Notes under the pieces: generated by a model
Database searches by the model: none
Seen by the model: the letters and a program-made list of their open reading frames with translations, nothing else
Told to the model about the DNA's origin: nothing
Made by a program: the position numbers and the translations under genes
Shown: in pieces, positions 1 to 10,637 of the stretch
Numbering within the stretch: position 1 is the stretch's first letter
Layout of the letters: each line of letters starts with the position of its first letter
NCBI GenBank assembly: GCA_018292915.2
Contig: JACVVK020000052.1
Coordinates: 1,951,001 to 2,015,000 of the forward strand
Direction: 5' to 3'
DNA: 64,000 bases
Source of the DNA: Batillaria attramentaria
Taxonomy: Eukaryota > Mollusca > Gastropoda > Batillariidae

Positions 1-5
1 ACACA

Positions 6-1046
6 ATGCCGGACGAGTGGACGCTTACACAGCTGATCCACGCAATCGCTGAATTTACAGTTGGCCTGCTGTGCATCTTCAGCAACACGCTGGTATTGTT
101 GGCCATGTACCGGAACAAATCCCTTCGCACCGTCACCTACTGTTTCATGGCCAGCCTAGCCTTGTCTGATCTCTTAGTCGGGATTGCAGTTCCTCCCTTA
201 GTTATCCTCGCCCACCAGGGATGGCCGCCGGATTTCCACGGTTGCGTGCTGATCAACTCTTTGGTGATTCTCTTCACCAACATCTCCATCTTCACTATGT
301 TCGACGTTACTTTTGATCGCTACATGGCCATCTGCCACCCGGTATTTCACAGGCGCAAGATGACCATCACCAGAGCTAAACGTTTACTGGCCGTCTCCTG
401 GATCGTGGCCATTGTTCTTGGGCTGGTGCCCGTCATGGGATGGAACAACGGGAAAGAGAACTTCGAAGGGACCTGCTCTTTCGTCGCCGTCATCAGTATG
501 AAGTACATGGTGTACATGATGTTCCTTGGCGTCAACGTCCCACTTCTCGTCGTCATGTTGACTGTGTACACCTACGTCTTCTATGTCATCCGGCGAGTGC
601 GCAAGAAAACCCAAAAAAGGTCGCCGGCCGCCGTCATAGAGAAAGGCGGCAAACGTATCATTACAAAAGCACGCGGGGTAATGACTATGTTTGTCGTGGT
701 GTTTCTGTATGCGATCTGTTGGTTGCCGATCTACGTTTTGTACTGCATCGCTCTTCTCTCGCCGGGGACGTCACTTTCGTCCGAGCTGTTTCTCTTTACC
801 ATCGTGCTGAGTCACGCTCACTCCTTTATGAACCCAATCGTTTACAGCTGCAGGCATCGACAGTTAAGGAAAACCTACGCAGAAATTCTCGGCTGCAGAC
901 GCGCAGAGAGAGAGCAGGTGAGATCGGTGAAAATCCGACTTTCCTTGTTCACTTCCGCAAAAGTTACAACTTCCGGAGTGAGCCTCTCTAAATCGAGAGG
1001 CACCAGCGACATATCAGACTCAGTCTTTTCCGTTTATAAAGACTGA
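6..1046 (+). CDS. Class A GPCR, adenosine-receptor-like, tandem copy 1
   Basis: Complete single-exon 346-residue seven-helix receptor, presumably a plasma-membrane G-protein-coupled receptor. Helices lie near residues 10-35, 44-69, 80-106, 125-146, 168-195, 222-247 and 261-285. Class A landmarks are N27 (1.50), D55 (2.50), C80 with C157 (disulfide), D104-R105-Y106, W132 (4.50), P179 (5.50), C238-W239-L240-P241 and N276-P277-I-V-Y280. The GWNNGK stretch in loop 2, C157-S-F159 and LSHAHS before NPIVY resemble adenosine receptors. Pocket positions by that numbering are V87 (3.32), T91 (3.36), W239 (6.48), Y243 (6.52), S269 (7.42) and H270 (7.43). Position 6.55, an Asn that contacts adenine in vertebrate adenosine receptors, is Y246 here; 7.45 is H272 rather than Asn. 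The ATG is five bases from the window edge, but the downstream paralogue starts at the same residue, which supports it. Ligand unknown. Confidence 0.88.
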   Translation: MPDEWTLTQLIHAIAEFTVGLLCIFSNTLVLLAMYRNKSLRTVTYCFMASLALSDLLVGIAVPPLVILAHQGWPPDFHGCVLINSLVILFTNISIFTMFDVTFDRYMAICHPVFHRRKMTITRAKRLLAVSWIVAIVLGLVPVMGWNNGKENFEGTCSFVAVISMKYMVYMMFLGVNVPLLVVMLTVYTYVFYVIRRVRKKTQKRSPAAVIEKGGKRIITKARGVMTMFVVVFLYAICWLPIYVLYCIALLSPGTSLSSELFLFTIVLSHAHSFMNPIVYSCRHRQLRKTYAEILGCRRAEREQVRSVKIRLSLFTSAKVTTSGVSLSKSRGTSDISDSVFSVYKD

Positions 1047-1330
1047 CTGTAAAACTATGTACCGCGGAACAAAATTCGTCTTGGTGAAGATACTTTCCCA
1101 TTACTGACACAGGTAATGGCAGCCCAGCATGCCAGAAAGAACGAACTAAAAGCCTTAACCCCTTCACGGACAGTTTCACACCTGCTAATGTTCGCTACCT
1201 CAGCACAGGATATGTCCCTGTCATGGCAAGAAACAATAGATGAGACTTTGACGTCACCATTCCGCTGCTTGCTGCATACTGTGTTGTAACCGTCCACATT
1301 GTTGCATTTTGTGTGAATGACATATATGAC

Positions 1331-1336
1331 AATAAA
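1331..1336 (+). promoter_or_regulatory. Candidate poly(A) signal for receptor copy 1
   Basis: AATAAA lies 285 bases after the stop of the first receptor gene, a plausible 3' UTR length. It is the first exact hexamer downstream. The A-rich block at 1456-1570 contains many further AATAAA words by composition, so this assignment is only tentative. Confidence 0.4.
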
Positions 1337-1451
1337 AGAGAAAGTGAAGGATGACAATAATTGTGATGATGATGATGATGAACCCGCCCGCGCTGATCCT
1401 ACGGAGGGAGAGAGAGACGAGGGCTAGGCTGAGATAAGAAGATCTGCTGCA

Positions 1452-1570
1452 ACCCCCCCCCCCCCAAAAAAAAAAAAATAAATAAAATTAAATAAATAAA
1501 TAAATAAAAATAAAATAAATAAATAAAATAAAATAAAATAAAATAAAATAAATAAATAAATTTAAAATAT
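1452..1570. repeat. Poly(C)/poly(A) and (AAATA)n/(AAAT)n low-complexity block
   Basis: A run of C is followed directly by a run of A and then about 100 bases of AAAT/AAATA units. The order could be a decayed retrotransposon poly(A) tail that expanded, but no element body is recognisable upstream. Confidence 0.8.
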
Positions 1571-1738
1571 ACCAACTAATCTGTTTGACAGACAGTCTGT
1601 CAACTTCTTTCTTTTTTAGTATTTCGAAACGTTCTGTGTCGTGTTTGCTGAAGAAAAAAACTCGCTAAGAATGCTTATTTCTTAGGTTGTCAGAGTCGAT
1701 TAATCGTCTCTGAGAACGGCATTACCGAGCTGTTTTGC

Positions 1739-1769
<31 letters not shown>

Positions 1770-1789
1770 ACACACACACACACACACAG
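1739..1789. repeat. (CA)n microsatellite
   Basis: About 25 CA units interrupted by two CG-containing steps, followed by a short (CAA)n run at 1794-1811. Confidence 0.9.
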
Positions 1790-2086
1790 AGCAACAACAA
1801 CAACAACAACACCATGCCCTTCAGTGAACGTGTTACTAATCAGCCCGTCTTACAATAGAAACAACGTCAGAAACAACAAACGAGAAATAACTGACGAGAA
1901 ATAAATGACTTTGATACAGATTACCAACACTAACCGAACACAAGAGGACAATCGGCTTCCTCTAACAAAAGAAAAGCAATCGAAAGAGAAAACCAAAGAT
2001 GCCGGTACTGCATGCCCTCGCTCACTCACATGGAAAAGGTAGCGCCCACATGTGAATACTACATTACAATTCTCCATCCTAGCAAA

Positions 2087-2089
<3 letters not shown>

Positions 2090-2175
<86 letters not shown>
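2090..2175. repeat. (CA)n microsatellite, long and nearly pure
   Basis: More than 40 uninterrupted CA units. Reading frames through it give only His-Thr or Cys-Val strings and are not coding. Confidence 0.95.
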
Positions 2176-2176
<1 letters not shown>

Positions 2177-2529
2177 AATAAGACTTAGAAAATATAATGA
2201 TATACGAGATACACACTACTCACTATATAGTCACTACGTCATATCGAGAACGAGGCTCTTGCCTCCTCCATTCAAACACTGTCAAAGGACCCTAGAACCA
2301 CTATGCTACAGGTGGATCTAGTGTCTTTGATTTAAAGAACACACAGAATCCTATTACGTACGCCGAAATTTCATGACGTAGGCGTGTGACGCAGACTTGA
2401 CGAAGACATTTAGATCATCGGGCTTTGTCCATTTTGAGACCATCTGCAGTTTCAAGCATGACAAACTAGCTTCGTGTGGTTCCGACATCTTGGAAGTTGT
2501 CCTCCGCTTCAGCTCACATTGGCACAACA

Positions 2530-3507
2530 ATGCCGGTCGAGTGGACTCAGACAGGTAAGATCTACGCGACATCTGAATGTGTAGTCGGCCTGATGTCCAT
2601 CTTCAGCAACACGCTGGTTCTGAAGGCCATTTACCGCAACAAATCCCTTCGCACCGTCACCTACTGTTTCACGGCCAGCCTAGCCTTGTCTGATCTCTTA
2701 GTCGGGATTGCCGTGCCTCCCTTAGTCATCCTCGCCTACATCGGCTTGCCGCCGGATTTCCACGGTTGCCTGCTGATCAACTCTTTGGTGATCCTCTTCA
2801 ACAACATCTCCATTCTTACTCTGGTGAACCTTACCTTCGATCGGTACCTGGCCATCTGCCATCCGGTATTTCACAGGCGCAAGATGACCATCACCAGAGC
2901 TATACGTTTACTGGCCGTCACCTGGGTCGTGGCCATTGTTCTTGGGCTGGTGCCCGTCATGGGATGGAACAACGGGAAAGAGAACTTCACAGGGACCTGC
3001 TCTTTCGTCGCTGTCATCAGTAAGGAGTACATGGTGTACTTGATCACTCTTGGCCTCAAGGTCCCGGTGCTCGTCGTCATGTACGTTGTGTACGCCTACA
3101 TCTTCTACGTCATCCGGGGAGTGCACAAGCAAACCAGTATGCCTACGGCTAGACAGAGAAGCAGCAGGCGTTTCGACCGAAAAGTACGCAGAGCGACAAC
3201 CATATTTTTTGTGTTCTTTATGTACAGTATCTGCTTTTTGCCCCTCTACGTTATCAACTGTATCCATCTGTTCTTGCCGGAGAAGGTTCCGTCCACAGAA
3301 ACGGTTCTTTTCTTCGTCGTGCTGAGTCACGCAAACTCCTTCATAAACCCAATCGTTTACAGCTACAAGAATGAACGGTTAAGAAACACCTATGCAGAAA
3401 TCCTCAGCTGTGGTGGAGATGCCAGAAACCGGCGTAGGCTGCAGCCATTACAACATTCCTTCATTACATCCACAAGAGTTTCCTCCCAAGCGAGTGATCC
3501 TCGTTAA
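2530..3507 (+). CDS. Class A GPCR, adenosine-receptor-like, tandem copy 2
   Basis: Complete single-exon 325-residue receptor, paralogue of the gene 1.5 kb upstream and in the same orientation. The start is the ATG at 2530, whose MPVEWT matches MPDEWT of copy 1. The frame is open upstream to a GTG at 2476, which is not a credible animal start. Landmarks in copy-1 numbering are N27, D55, C80/C157, D104-R-Y106, W132, P179, N273-P-I-V-Y277, with a sequon at N152-F-T absent from copy 1. The sixth-helix motif is C235-F236-L-P238, so the usual toggle tryptophan (6.48) is Phe. N243 (6.55), S266, H267 (7.43) and N269 (7.45) are all adenosine-receptor-like, whereas 3.36 is N91. Loop 3 is basic (residues 200-221). 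The C-terminal tail is shorter than in copy 1 and unrelated to it. Membrane receptor; ligand unknown. Confidence 0.88.
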   Translation: MPVEWTQTGKIYATSECVVGLMSIFSNTLVLKAIYRNKSLRTVTYCFTASLALSDLLVGIAVPPLVILAYIGLPPDFHGCLLINSLVILFNNISILTLVNLTFDRYLAICHPVFHRRKMTITRAIRLLAVTWVVAIVLGLVPVMGWNNGKENFTGTCSFVAVISKEYMVYLITLGLKVPVLVVMYVVYAYIFYVIRGVHKQTSMPTARQRSSRRFDRKVRRATTIFFVFFMYSICFLPLYVINCIHLFLPEKVPSTETVLFFVVLSHANSFINPIVYSYKNERLRNTYAEILSCGGDARNRRRLQPLQHSFITSTRVSSQASDPR

Positions 3508-3532
3508 ATCAGATAGGTCGGTAGTGACAAGT

Positions 3533-3628
3533 TTAAAAAAACAAAAAAACAAAAAAAACCCGAAAGCAAAAAAACAAACAAAAAAAAACAAAAAAAAAAA
3601 AAACCACCACCACCACCACCACCACCAA
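3533..3628. repeat. A-rich tract followed by (CCA)n
   Basis: About 70 bases of A runs broken by C, then nine or so CAC/CCA units. It begins about 25 bases after the stop of receptor copy 2, so it probably lies in its 3' UTR. Confidence 0.85.
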
Positions 3629-3954
3629 CCAACACGACCAACATAAAACTTTAAAAAGAAAATAGATGCCTAGCCCTAATTCCGTCATGCGCTTACAGCT
3701 TCAAGAAATGCATACTGCAAACGCCGAGGCTGCAGATTCACAGGCTTAACTGAAGAGAATCTCTAGTTGCCTCGACAAAGGACAGCCCCCAAAACGGGCA
3801 ACGACCAGACCCAAATCATCACCGACTTGGAATCCGTTTCCAAGGTAAACGTGTCAATCGAGACACCCTAGCACAAGTAGAGGATACTTCCATGTCAGAA
3901 CGTGGTTCAGACCGAAATACCAGACAGCGACTTTCAAACTGACCAGCAAACTGT

Positions 3955-4257
3955 CACTGACCCTCGCTACATGCTACCCTCAGATTGGCAGGGTTGCTTT
4001 GGTGGACATGTAACGCTCATGCGTGTCTCTTTCATTCCTGAGCAAAGGGGCTTCGAAATGAAAATGCCGTAGTCAGCGATGGACGAAGTGATCCTCGGCA
4101 AACGCTCATCGATCCTTGTTTCATGTTACCACCAGATCGGCAGTGTTGCCTTCTTGGACAGACAACGTTCTTGTATGCCTCTTTCACTCCAAAGCCGAGG
4201 AGCGTTGAAATTAAAATGCCCTGGTCAGCAATGGACGAAGTCATCCTCGGCATAAAG
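3955..4257. repeat. Diverged 152-bp direct tandem duplication
   Basis: The word GGACGAAGT followed by ATCCTCGGC occurs at 4081 and 4233, a 152-base offset. The upstream parts align across the unit, including CAGATyGGCAG, TCTTTCA and GAAATkAAAATGCC. Both units can be read in one frame as similar peptides (LPSDWQGC... and LPPDRQCC...), but unit 1 meets a stop, so no exon is claimed. Confidence 0.7.
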
Positions 4258-5224
4258 GTACGACCACCGGGATGGGACTCTCCAAGGCACAGTCAGGTGG
4301 AACCACCATGATAGCACAGGGAATACATAGAACGTACCAAAGAATGAGCGCGAGTCGTTCTCTACTCAACATTCTGCGTTCAGTTTGGCTGAACGGTTAG
4401 AACTCAGAACGACCGGGTACACCTGAGCTTTTCACACAGGTGTTGCGAGAACTGTTCTTGTACCCGCGTGTGTTACAGATTCAGTGGTACCCCGAATAAA
4501 CTACACGCATGTGAACGAAATGTTGCAAGGAAACAATACTCTGGCACACGACATACGGCAGTCCGGTATCTAAGAACAGTTTAAAGAGGATTCTTAAAGC
4601 TTGACGTGTAGAGTTCGATATCATGTGTAAGAAGGTGCTGGGTGATGTTTCCAGTCTCGTTTTTGTTTCTTCTTTTTTTTTTTCTCGACTTTTTGAGGTC
4701 AGGTGAAACATAGACACATGCCGTCAGAGTGGGTTTTTTTCGATGGGTCTTGAGTGTCATTCTTTGCCAGAAACAAAGATTTAATAAAATAGGCGCATTG
4801 GCCAAACGTCGATTGCGCTTTCTTGAAATGGGTTGACAATTTGCTTACTGCAGGGACCCACCTCTACCGCCATTTGGAAAAACAGGCCTCCAGCTCACGC
4901 TTCAGCCCGAAAAATCCACCTCAAACGTGAGGTAGCCGGCGTGTTGTTCCTAGCCCGTGCACCAGAGAGCACGTGAATTGTAGACTGGGCTGAATTGTAG
5001 ACTGGCCTAACCATAATCAGATCCATGGCTCTTATGTCTTTTTTCTACATGACGGCAGGTGTGTGTCACGGATTTGGCAATGTGACAGCAAAACTGTCGG
5101 AAGTTCTGTTTACTCATTCCACGGAGATACCTCACTGGTTAACGCCAGTGCCACAAATGCTAACGGTGCACCACGTTCCCTCGGGTGATTCCCAGCATCA
5201 CACATCTACCGCCGTAAATGTTAA

Positions 5225-5290
5225 AGAGCCTAAGCGACATGGGTCTGATGGTGCCCTTAGACCATTTTTTCCCGGACGACGGCAGATAAT
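5225..5290. repeat. Family G short hairpin element, copy 1
   Basis: CCTAAGCGAC ... GCCCTTAGACC ... T-run ... CGGACGACGGCAG. It aligns in the same orientation with the copy about 615 bases downstream and with the copies at 11.3 and 40.3 kb. The core is an imperfect inverted repeat around an AAGCGC/GCGCTTA pair. Confidence 0.5.
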
Positions 5291-5837
5291 TATGCATCTC
5301 GACAAGTCTCGTGTTCGGTCATTTTGTCAGCTGCTACAAGCCCACATTTAATTTTGCCCCGCCCTTTGCGTGAAAGACTGACGTTCATCACATGCTGGGA
5401 ACTTTTTACACCCTTGAAGTCCGTTCATAATTTATTATTCTGACCCCTTTCATGTCTTTTCATGTGCGTGTTTTTTTCTGTTGTCTTTTTTTTTTTTACT
5501 CCACCTTCTGTCATTATTTTCCTGAGGGTTAGTCCAACCGCCTGATCTGGTTTCGTTTGATTTAAAGGGACAAGCTTGACACGCCGTGTACCGGGAAAAC
5601 TTACAGTTTGATTGAAAGTCTGTGTAAGTGCGTGCATGTCTGCTGTCATGCGTGATTAATTACTATACCATCATGCTTTGAAATTTTCGTGCAAAAGTCA
5701 GTTTCTTCAGACAGCTGTGCAAGCTCAGTGTTTTTGTCAGTGTCGTGGCGGACAACCAGGTGTCTGTTCAGGTACGTTTATAGCGTTTAGTAAGCAACAA
5801 GTTTGAAAACTGCAGGTGTCGAGCATAATCTGGAAAA

Positions 5838-5900
5838 AAGGACCATAGCGCCTGTCAGATCCTTGGTGCTTAGACATTTTTTTGCAGACGACGCCAGATG
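5838..5900. repeat. Family G short hairpin element, copy 2
   Basis: GGACCATAGCGCC ... GGTGCTTAGACA, a T-run, then CAGACGACGCCAGATGGA. Same order and orientation as the copy at 5225. Confidence 0.5.
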
Positions 5901-7443
5901 GATACCATAGGACCAGATTTTGTTCCCTGAAAGATAAATACTGTTCACATAACCAGTCGTTTTGTAAGCCACAATGTGTAAAAGAAAGGTGCATATAGCT
6001 ACCCTTGTTTGTCAACTACTGCAGTCAGCAAAATTAGATTCCCTCTAGACACCCGCACACCTGAACAACCACCTCCTTCCTCATAGACATACACAACATC
6101 ACCATAACCCTACTATTCCTCCTCCCAGACCTACCCCCCCCCCCCCCTAACCGTACCCCCTGCTCCCTCCCCCGTCGCATCTCCCGGCCATCCACCCCGA
6201 AAACAAAAAGAAAAAAGTAAGACAGAAGAAGAATAGACAGACAGAAATAAAAACTGTAATTTCAATTTCGGACCGTCTTTTTTTTTTTTCAATGTGTGAA
6301 AACAAACGACAACAACTGTGCGATGTTCATCAGCCTGTGTGACGCTTCTGACCACCGCATTCAAATGAGATAAATTATTTTGTCTGTTCTACACCATCTT
6401 CCACTTTGATGTTCTATTCAGGCTCCTGATTTATCGTGGCGTCTTGCTTTGTACGCATCCAGGCGGACGTCTTCAGCCGCTGCTGATGGCCAACCATGTG
6501 CTCTGGAGCTGTAGGTACAAACTGCTTGTAAATATCCCGCAGTTGTCAACCGCTGCACCAGGATACCCTCAGTTTTGTGGTTCACGTGTCTCGGTCGTAT
6601 AATTCGCTTCCAGACATCCCCGCACCGCGACGACCTCCAATGTCTGACAGCCAGACATATCGCAGCTTCGACAGTGATCTGGCTTTTTGTGCACGCTTTC
6701 ACTGAAAAGAAAAAAAGCCGTTGTTTGATGTCGGCTGGCTTTCCAGGTATTTGTGTGACCAGTGTGACCACAGGTAGATCGAAATGTACCGCGAAGAGGC
6801 CACCTCTTTAGGGTCGATACCAGACGCACGCATTTCATGCAGCGGCGGATCTGGGGGCCGGGTTTCGGGGGGTGGGGGGGGGGGCGTGATGACGCCGCCC
6901 ACCCTCGGAAGGTTGCTTGTGTTCAAATCCAGCACAACCAGCTGTTTGCCGGCTTTGTTCACGTATTCCACGTGGGATCCCCTAACATCAGATTCCCCAC
7001 TGACAGCCCAACAAAAGATGGGATCCCACGAAGAAAGGCAGCAAATAAAATCTAAAACTACAGAATGCAGAAAAACAGTATAGAACTGACGTTTCGGTGG
7101 AGACCTTCACCAGGCACACACAGACGAAAACGGAAGACAATGCTCGGACAAAATTCTGAAACTAGGACTGAGTTAAGCGGAAAAGACAAGAACGTCGGTT
7201 GTAGCAGTTTCCCCCCCCCCTTTTTTGCGTTCTTCCTTTAGAAGCTGGTTCTAGACTGTCATCTTCTCTGTACCTTCCCGCTGGAAGTAACCACCGCATC
7301 TTTTTTTTTCTGGTACACGTATCCCATGTTTGTCACACCGACACCCTCAACACACACACACGCGATCATCTATAAGATAAATATTAAATCGTTTGCTGCG
7401 TTAGGATGTCACCACCTTCAAGCAAAATCCTTGCAAAAGTGAG

Positions 7444-7619
7444 GGGGGAACCGCGGTGGCCGAATGGTAGAGCGTTGGACTTCTGATGCTCGGGTCGTGA
7501 GTTCGTATCCCGGCTGGGGCCAAATATTTGTGCTGGCTTTTTCATCGTTGCCCCGTCTTTGATATCACCCGTATGTGGTGGAAAAGGACGTTAAACCCTC
7601 AAACACCCACCCACCCCTT
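7444..7619 (+). mobile_element. SINE family A, copy A1 (tRNA-derived)
   Basis: Starts with a tRNA-related head: A box-like TGGCCGAATGG, a GGACTTCT anticodon-arm-like segment, and B box-like GAGTTCGTATCCC. A conserved body follows (CCAAATATTTGTGCTGGC ... TTGCCCCGTCTTTGATATCA) and then the 3' end GGACGTTAAACC..CAAACACCCACCC. It is flanked by the 10-bp direct repeat CAAAAGTGAG at 7434-7443 and 7620-7629, a target-site duplication. This marks it as a retroposed copy, not a tRNA gene. The CTTCTAA-like loop suggests a tRNA-Arg(TCT) ancestor, but that is tentative. Confidence 0.9.
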
Positions 7620-7629
7620 CAAAAGTGAG

Positions 7630-8117
7630 CTCCACTAAACGGGCCTTAGACACCGACTCCTCCTTCCTCACCCCGCGCCTCCTTCCCCCTTCCACACGAT
7701 CCTTTCAGACCATACCGGATCCGATCAGGTGAATGCAGCTCACGCGCATACATGACGTGGTGCTCGTGGTAATCAGAACGGTGCACCAGTTGCCCTGGCG
7801 GTGCGTGTGTGAAAGGATTTGTCTCCGTCGATGTGGAAAAACGTCACACCAAATCTGTGATGACTGTGTGTGGCCCTGTCAATAAAAAGGTGTTTTAGGG
7901 AGATTCCGGGCACCTGAAGCCTTCTAGATGTACAGATTCATTAGGTAAATTCGTATTGATCTCAGTGCCGGGGAAGGACTTTTAGAGTGCACAAAAACAC
8001 GTTGGCCTTGATGACTGACTGAACGGCTGCAGGTTGAGAGGAAGTTCTCGGCTGATTTTGTGTTGGTATAGTCTCTCTGAAGCCGGCCCTGCTTCCGAAG
8101 TTAAAATCGATTTAATA
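7630..8117. other. Gene-free stretch
   Basis: Nothing recognised: no ORF with coding character and no clear repeat. Confidence 0.5.
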
Positions 8118-8365
8118 ATAATAATAATAATAATAATTGTGTATTGTGTGGGCGCTTTACCTTAATTCTTGAATCAGCTCATCCTGAAGCGTCGCGAGCT
8201 AAACCCAACACGCACGCTCACGCGAATCACACGCATCCCCTCACACGCTGGACATGAACACATTACAATCACGTTGTGCGAAGGGTCAGCTCAGCGATTT
8301 CAGTTTCGGAATTTAGAATTGCAGTTATTTTTTAATTTTTGTAGACTGAACATTTCCAGTGTAAA
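8118..8365 (-). mobile_element. SINE family F, copy F2 (5'-truncated)
   Basis: Read on the minus strand, it matches the body of F1 (32733-32905): CTAAATTCCGAAACT, GAGCTGACC, CACGTGATTG-like, AATGTGTTCA, GTCCAG.GTGTGAG and GTGAGCGTGCGTGTTGGGTT, in the same order. It ends in a segment with GCGCCC and an (ATT)n tail at 8118-8142. The tRNA-like head is missing. Confidence 0.7.
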
Positions 8366-8673
8366 TGTTCGTCCCTTTTCTGGGCGGCCTTTTCTTTTCT
8401 TCTTTCTGATTTGGTCACATGGACAAGTATCATACAAGAATGGGACTGACATTCGGAAACTCACTCACTGAGACCACCCCGGCTCCTCAAAAATGCCAAC
8501 TGAGACCCCAGAAATGGGCCAAAACATACGTACCTTTTAATCAATATTTTGTACCTTGCATCTGTATGAATTTTTTTTTATCGAGCACCCTTCTCCTTCA
8601 AAAGTTTTTGTGGAAAGAAACTACGCGATAGACCTCTTCGGTTGTCTCTATGTTGTGCTTGTTAGAACCAGAG

Positions 8674-8825
8674 ACGTAGAGCGTTGGACGTCTAATGCTC
8701 GGGTCGTGAGTTCGTATCACGGCCGGGGCCAAATATTTGTGCTGGCTTTTTCATCGTTGCCCCGTCTTTGATATCACCCGTATGTGGTGGAAAAGGACGT
8801 TAAACCCCCAAACGTCCACCCACCC
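8674..8825 (+). mobile_element. SINE family A, copy A2 (5'-truncated)
   Basis: Begins inside the tRNA-like head (TAGAGCGTTGGAC) and keeps the full body and GGACGTTAAACCCCCAAAC 3' end. The A box is lost. I see no convincing flanking duplication. Confidence 0.85.
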
Positions 8826-8902
8826 TAGGTCTGTTCAGACATTATTACCACGCGTGAGGGAGCGACAAGAACACTTCATTTCAAAGCACAAAAGTTTGTG
8901 GC

Positions 8903-8905
<3 letters not shown>

Positions 8906-8934
<29 letters not shown>
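8906..8934. repeat. (CT)n microsatellite
   Basis: About 14 CT units. Confidence 0.9.
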
Positions 8935-8937
<3 letters not shown>

Positions 8938-10637
8938 GCGCCAGAAATCTCATTCCCCTCACTGTCAGCCATGTCTTTTCCGGATGAACAAGTAGGTGAG
9001 CGACAAGAGGTTCGATTTTGTCAGTTCTGACAGGGGGCTGGGGCCCAAATTGCACCAGAGCCTGTTGCGTCTTTGTTCTGCTGTCTGGAGCATTAATTCC
9101 GAGCTCTTGCTAAAGCGGCCGTGACTACAAAGGCCCCTGTCTGTCGCCTCGGCAAAACTCGCGTCTTCCAGCCCAAACTCTTTCCGCCAGCACGACGGCT
9201 CCTCAGCGCCAACTTGAATGTCCGTTCTTTTCATGTACCTCGTCCTTTACTCTCCCTCTCTCTCTTTCCCCTAACTTTTTTTTTTACCTCCTTTCTGTAC
9301 ATGCACTGCCTTACTCCCTTTTCTTTCTCCTCAGTTGTTCCAGTTTTTTTTTTTCTTCTTCTTCGGCTTTGCTAATCCCCAAGAGGGAAAGACAGCGAAG
9401 TAAAATAAGTTTAGGAGAACCCTCGGCTCCTGCCAGTTGCCTTCCTTTCACGAGCCGTCATAATCACGGCCACTTCACTTCACCGCACGTCATGTCCTCG
9501 ACAGCTGAGAGCGTCTCCGTGCCACGGGGTCGCGGGCGGCAAAGCCAGTGAATGCAGTCAAGGGCAGGCCGGGGGAAGGCAAGGAGTGGGTAGAGTGGGA
9601 AGCCTTTGAGCAGAAGGACGTCAGCAGAAGAGAGACGTCGAGATGCTGAGGTGCCCGCCACTGTCGTGCTAACTGCTTCGAGGGGCTCCTGCCCGTTGTG
9701 TGCGAGTGACACGCGCAAATGAGACCGCTACGACTGATGCACTTACGATCAAAGCTAGAGCTTTCCTCCGTCAGGCCGGGCCGGAGCAGAGAAAGGTGTG
9801 AAGTGGGCCAATTTCTGGCCCGACTGACAAGTAAAGACTGGCCCGCTCCTCTTCCCTACGACAGATCCCGCTCAGGAACACATGTCAGAGAGTCAGGAAA
9901 ACATTGGATAAGCTATGCATACAAGCCCTTGAGGTAGTTACGGTCGTTCAAGCAGTCGCGAATCTCGGGGGGGGGGGAAATGCTGGGTTCAAGAATTTGA
10001 GAGACTTCTCTGAGACTTTCTTCGTCTTCGTGTAGCACAACTAGTGTTAACTAGGGATTCATCGCCTAGAGAGGCTGAACGGAGCAGGAATCTGTCAAGG
10101 TCTATTGCCTTGTCAAATACGGTGTGGTACTCACTGGTCACCCAGACATGCCTCTGAGTCGTCTAGTAATGACGATACTAATTCCGTGGTATGGAAGGTC
10201 CTCAAAACACGCCTTTGACCGGCAGTCCAGCATAGAAATGCTGACAGGCCTCACCAACTCATGATCATGAGCCTTTACACCTCACTCCATCCCCCTTGGC
10301 TCCAAAGAAAGCAGCAGCGAAGGGAAGAAAAATTGTGCTCAGCCTATTAGGAGCTACTTTGCCAGGATAACAGAGGCTAGATCAAAGCGAGGACTGGCAG
10401 GGTCCGTCACTTGAGGGACGTTGTACACTGACTAGCGATATGACGGGAACCTAATCTCATCAATATCGCCGACGACAAGCGCGGACCATGGCTTGTCTCT
10501 CGGGTGGACGCGGTTGTCACTCAGCATCAGGATTCTCCGTGTAGTCCTCGGAGACTGGTCACTGGTGTCTTCCCTGCCAACTCCCAGTCCCAGTCCCAGG
10601 ACGGCGTCAGAGAAATTCTTGCTTGGAAATCTTGGCG
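8935..10637. other. Gene-free stretch
   Basis: Mixed unique sequence with short pyrimidine runs (9250-9370) and a G run at 9969-9977. No coding region or repeat family recognised. Confidence 0.5.

Larger units (their letters stand above)
1047..2529. other. Spacer between the tandem receptor genes
   Basis: No gene seen. It holds the 3' flank of receptor copy 1, a poly(C)/A-rich block, two (CA)n tracts, and about 350 bases of unique sequence before copy 2. I could not align the spacer with either receptor's flanks, so the duplicated unit seems limited to the coding region plus a few bases before the ATG. Confidence 0.6.
3508..7433. other. Gene-free stretch after the receptors
   Basis: No gene supported. 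Contents include an A-rich/(CCA)n block, a diverged 152-bp tandem duplication, two family G hairpin elements, a poly(C) run at 6137-6147, and a G-rich patch near 6866-6890. No poly(A) signal for receptor copy 2 is obvious in the first 150 bases after its stop. Confidence 0.6.

Noticed and set aside
347..614. Open frames on the minus strand inside both receptor genes
   Set aside because: They mirror conserved codons of the receptor gene and recur in both copies only because the sense strand is conserved.
1850..2321. Cys-Val or Thr-His repeat proteins from (CA)n tracts here and elsewhere
   Set aside because: Pure translations of microsatellites.
2476..2529. Extended N-terminus for receptor copy 2
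   Set aside because: The upstream frame begins with GTG, not ATG, and the paralogue starts at the residue equivalent to the ATG at 2530.
7078..7130. GACGTTTCGGTGGAGACC motif as a retroelement end
   Set aside because: It recalls repeat ends seen in other invertebrates, but there is no second copy or coding remnant here to support it.
7450..7530. tRNA gene
   Set aside because: The tRNA-like heads of SINE families A, B and F lack a proper acceptor stem and are joined to SINE bodies with target-site duplications.
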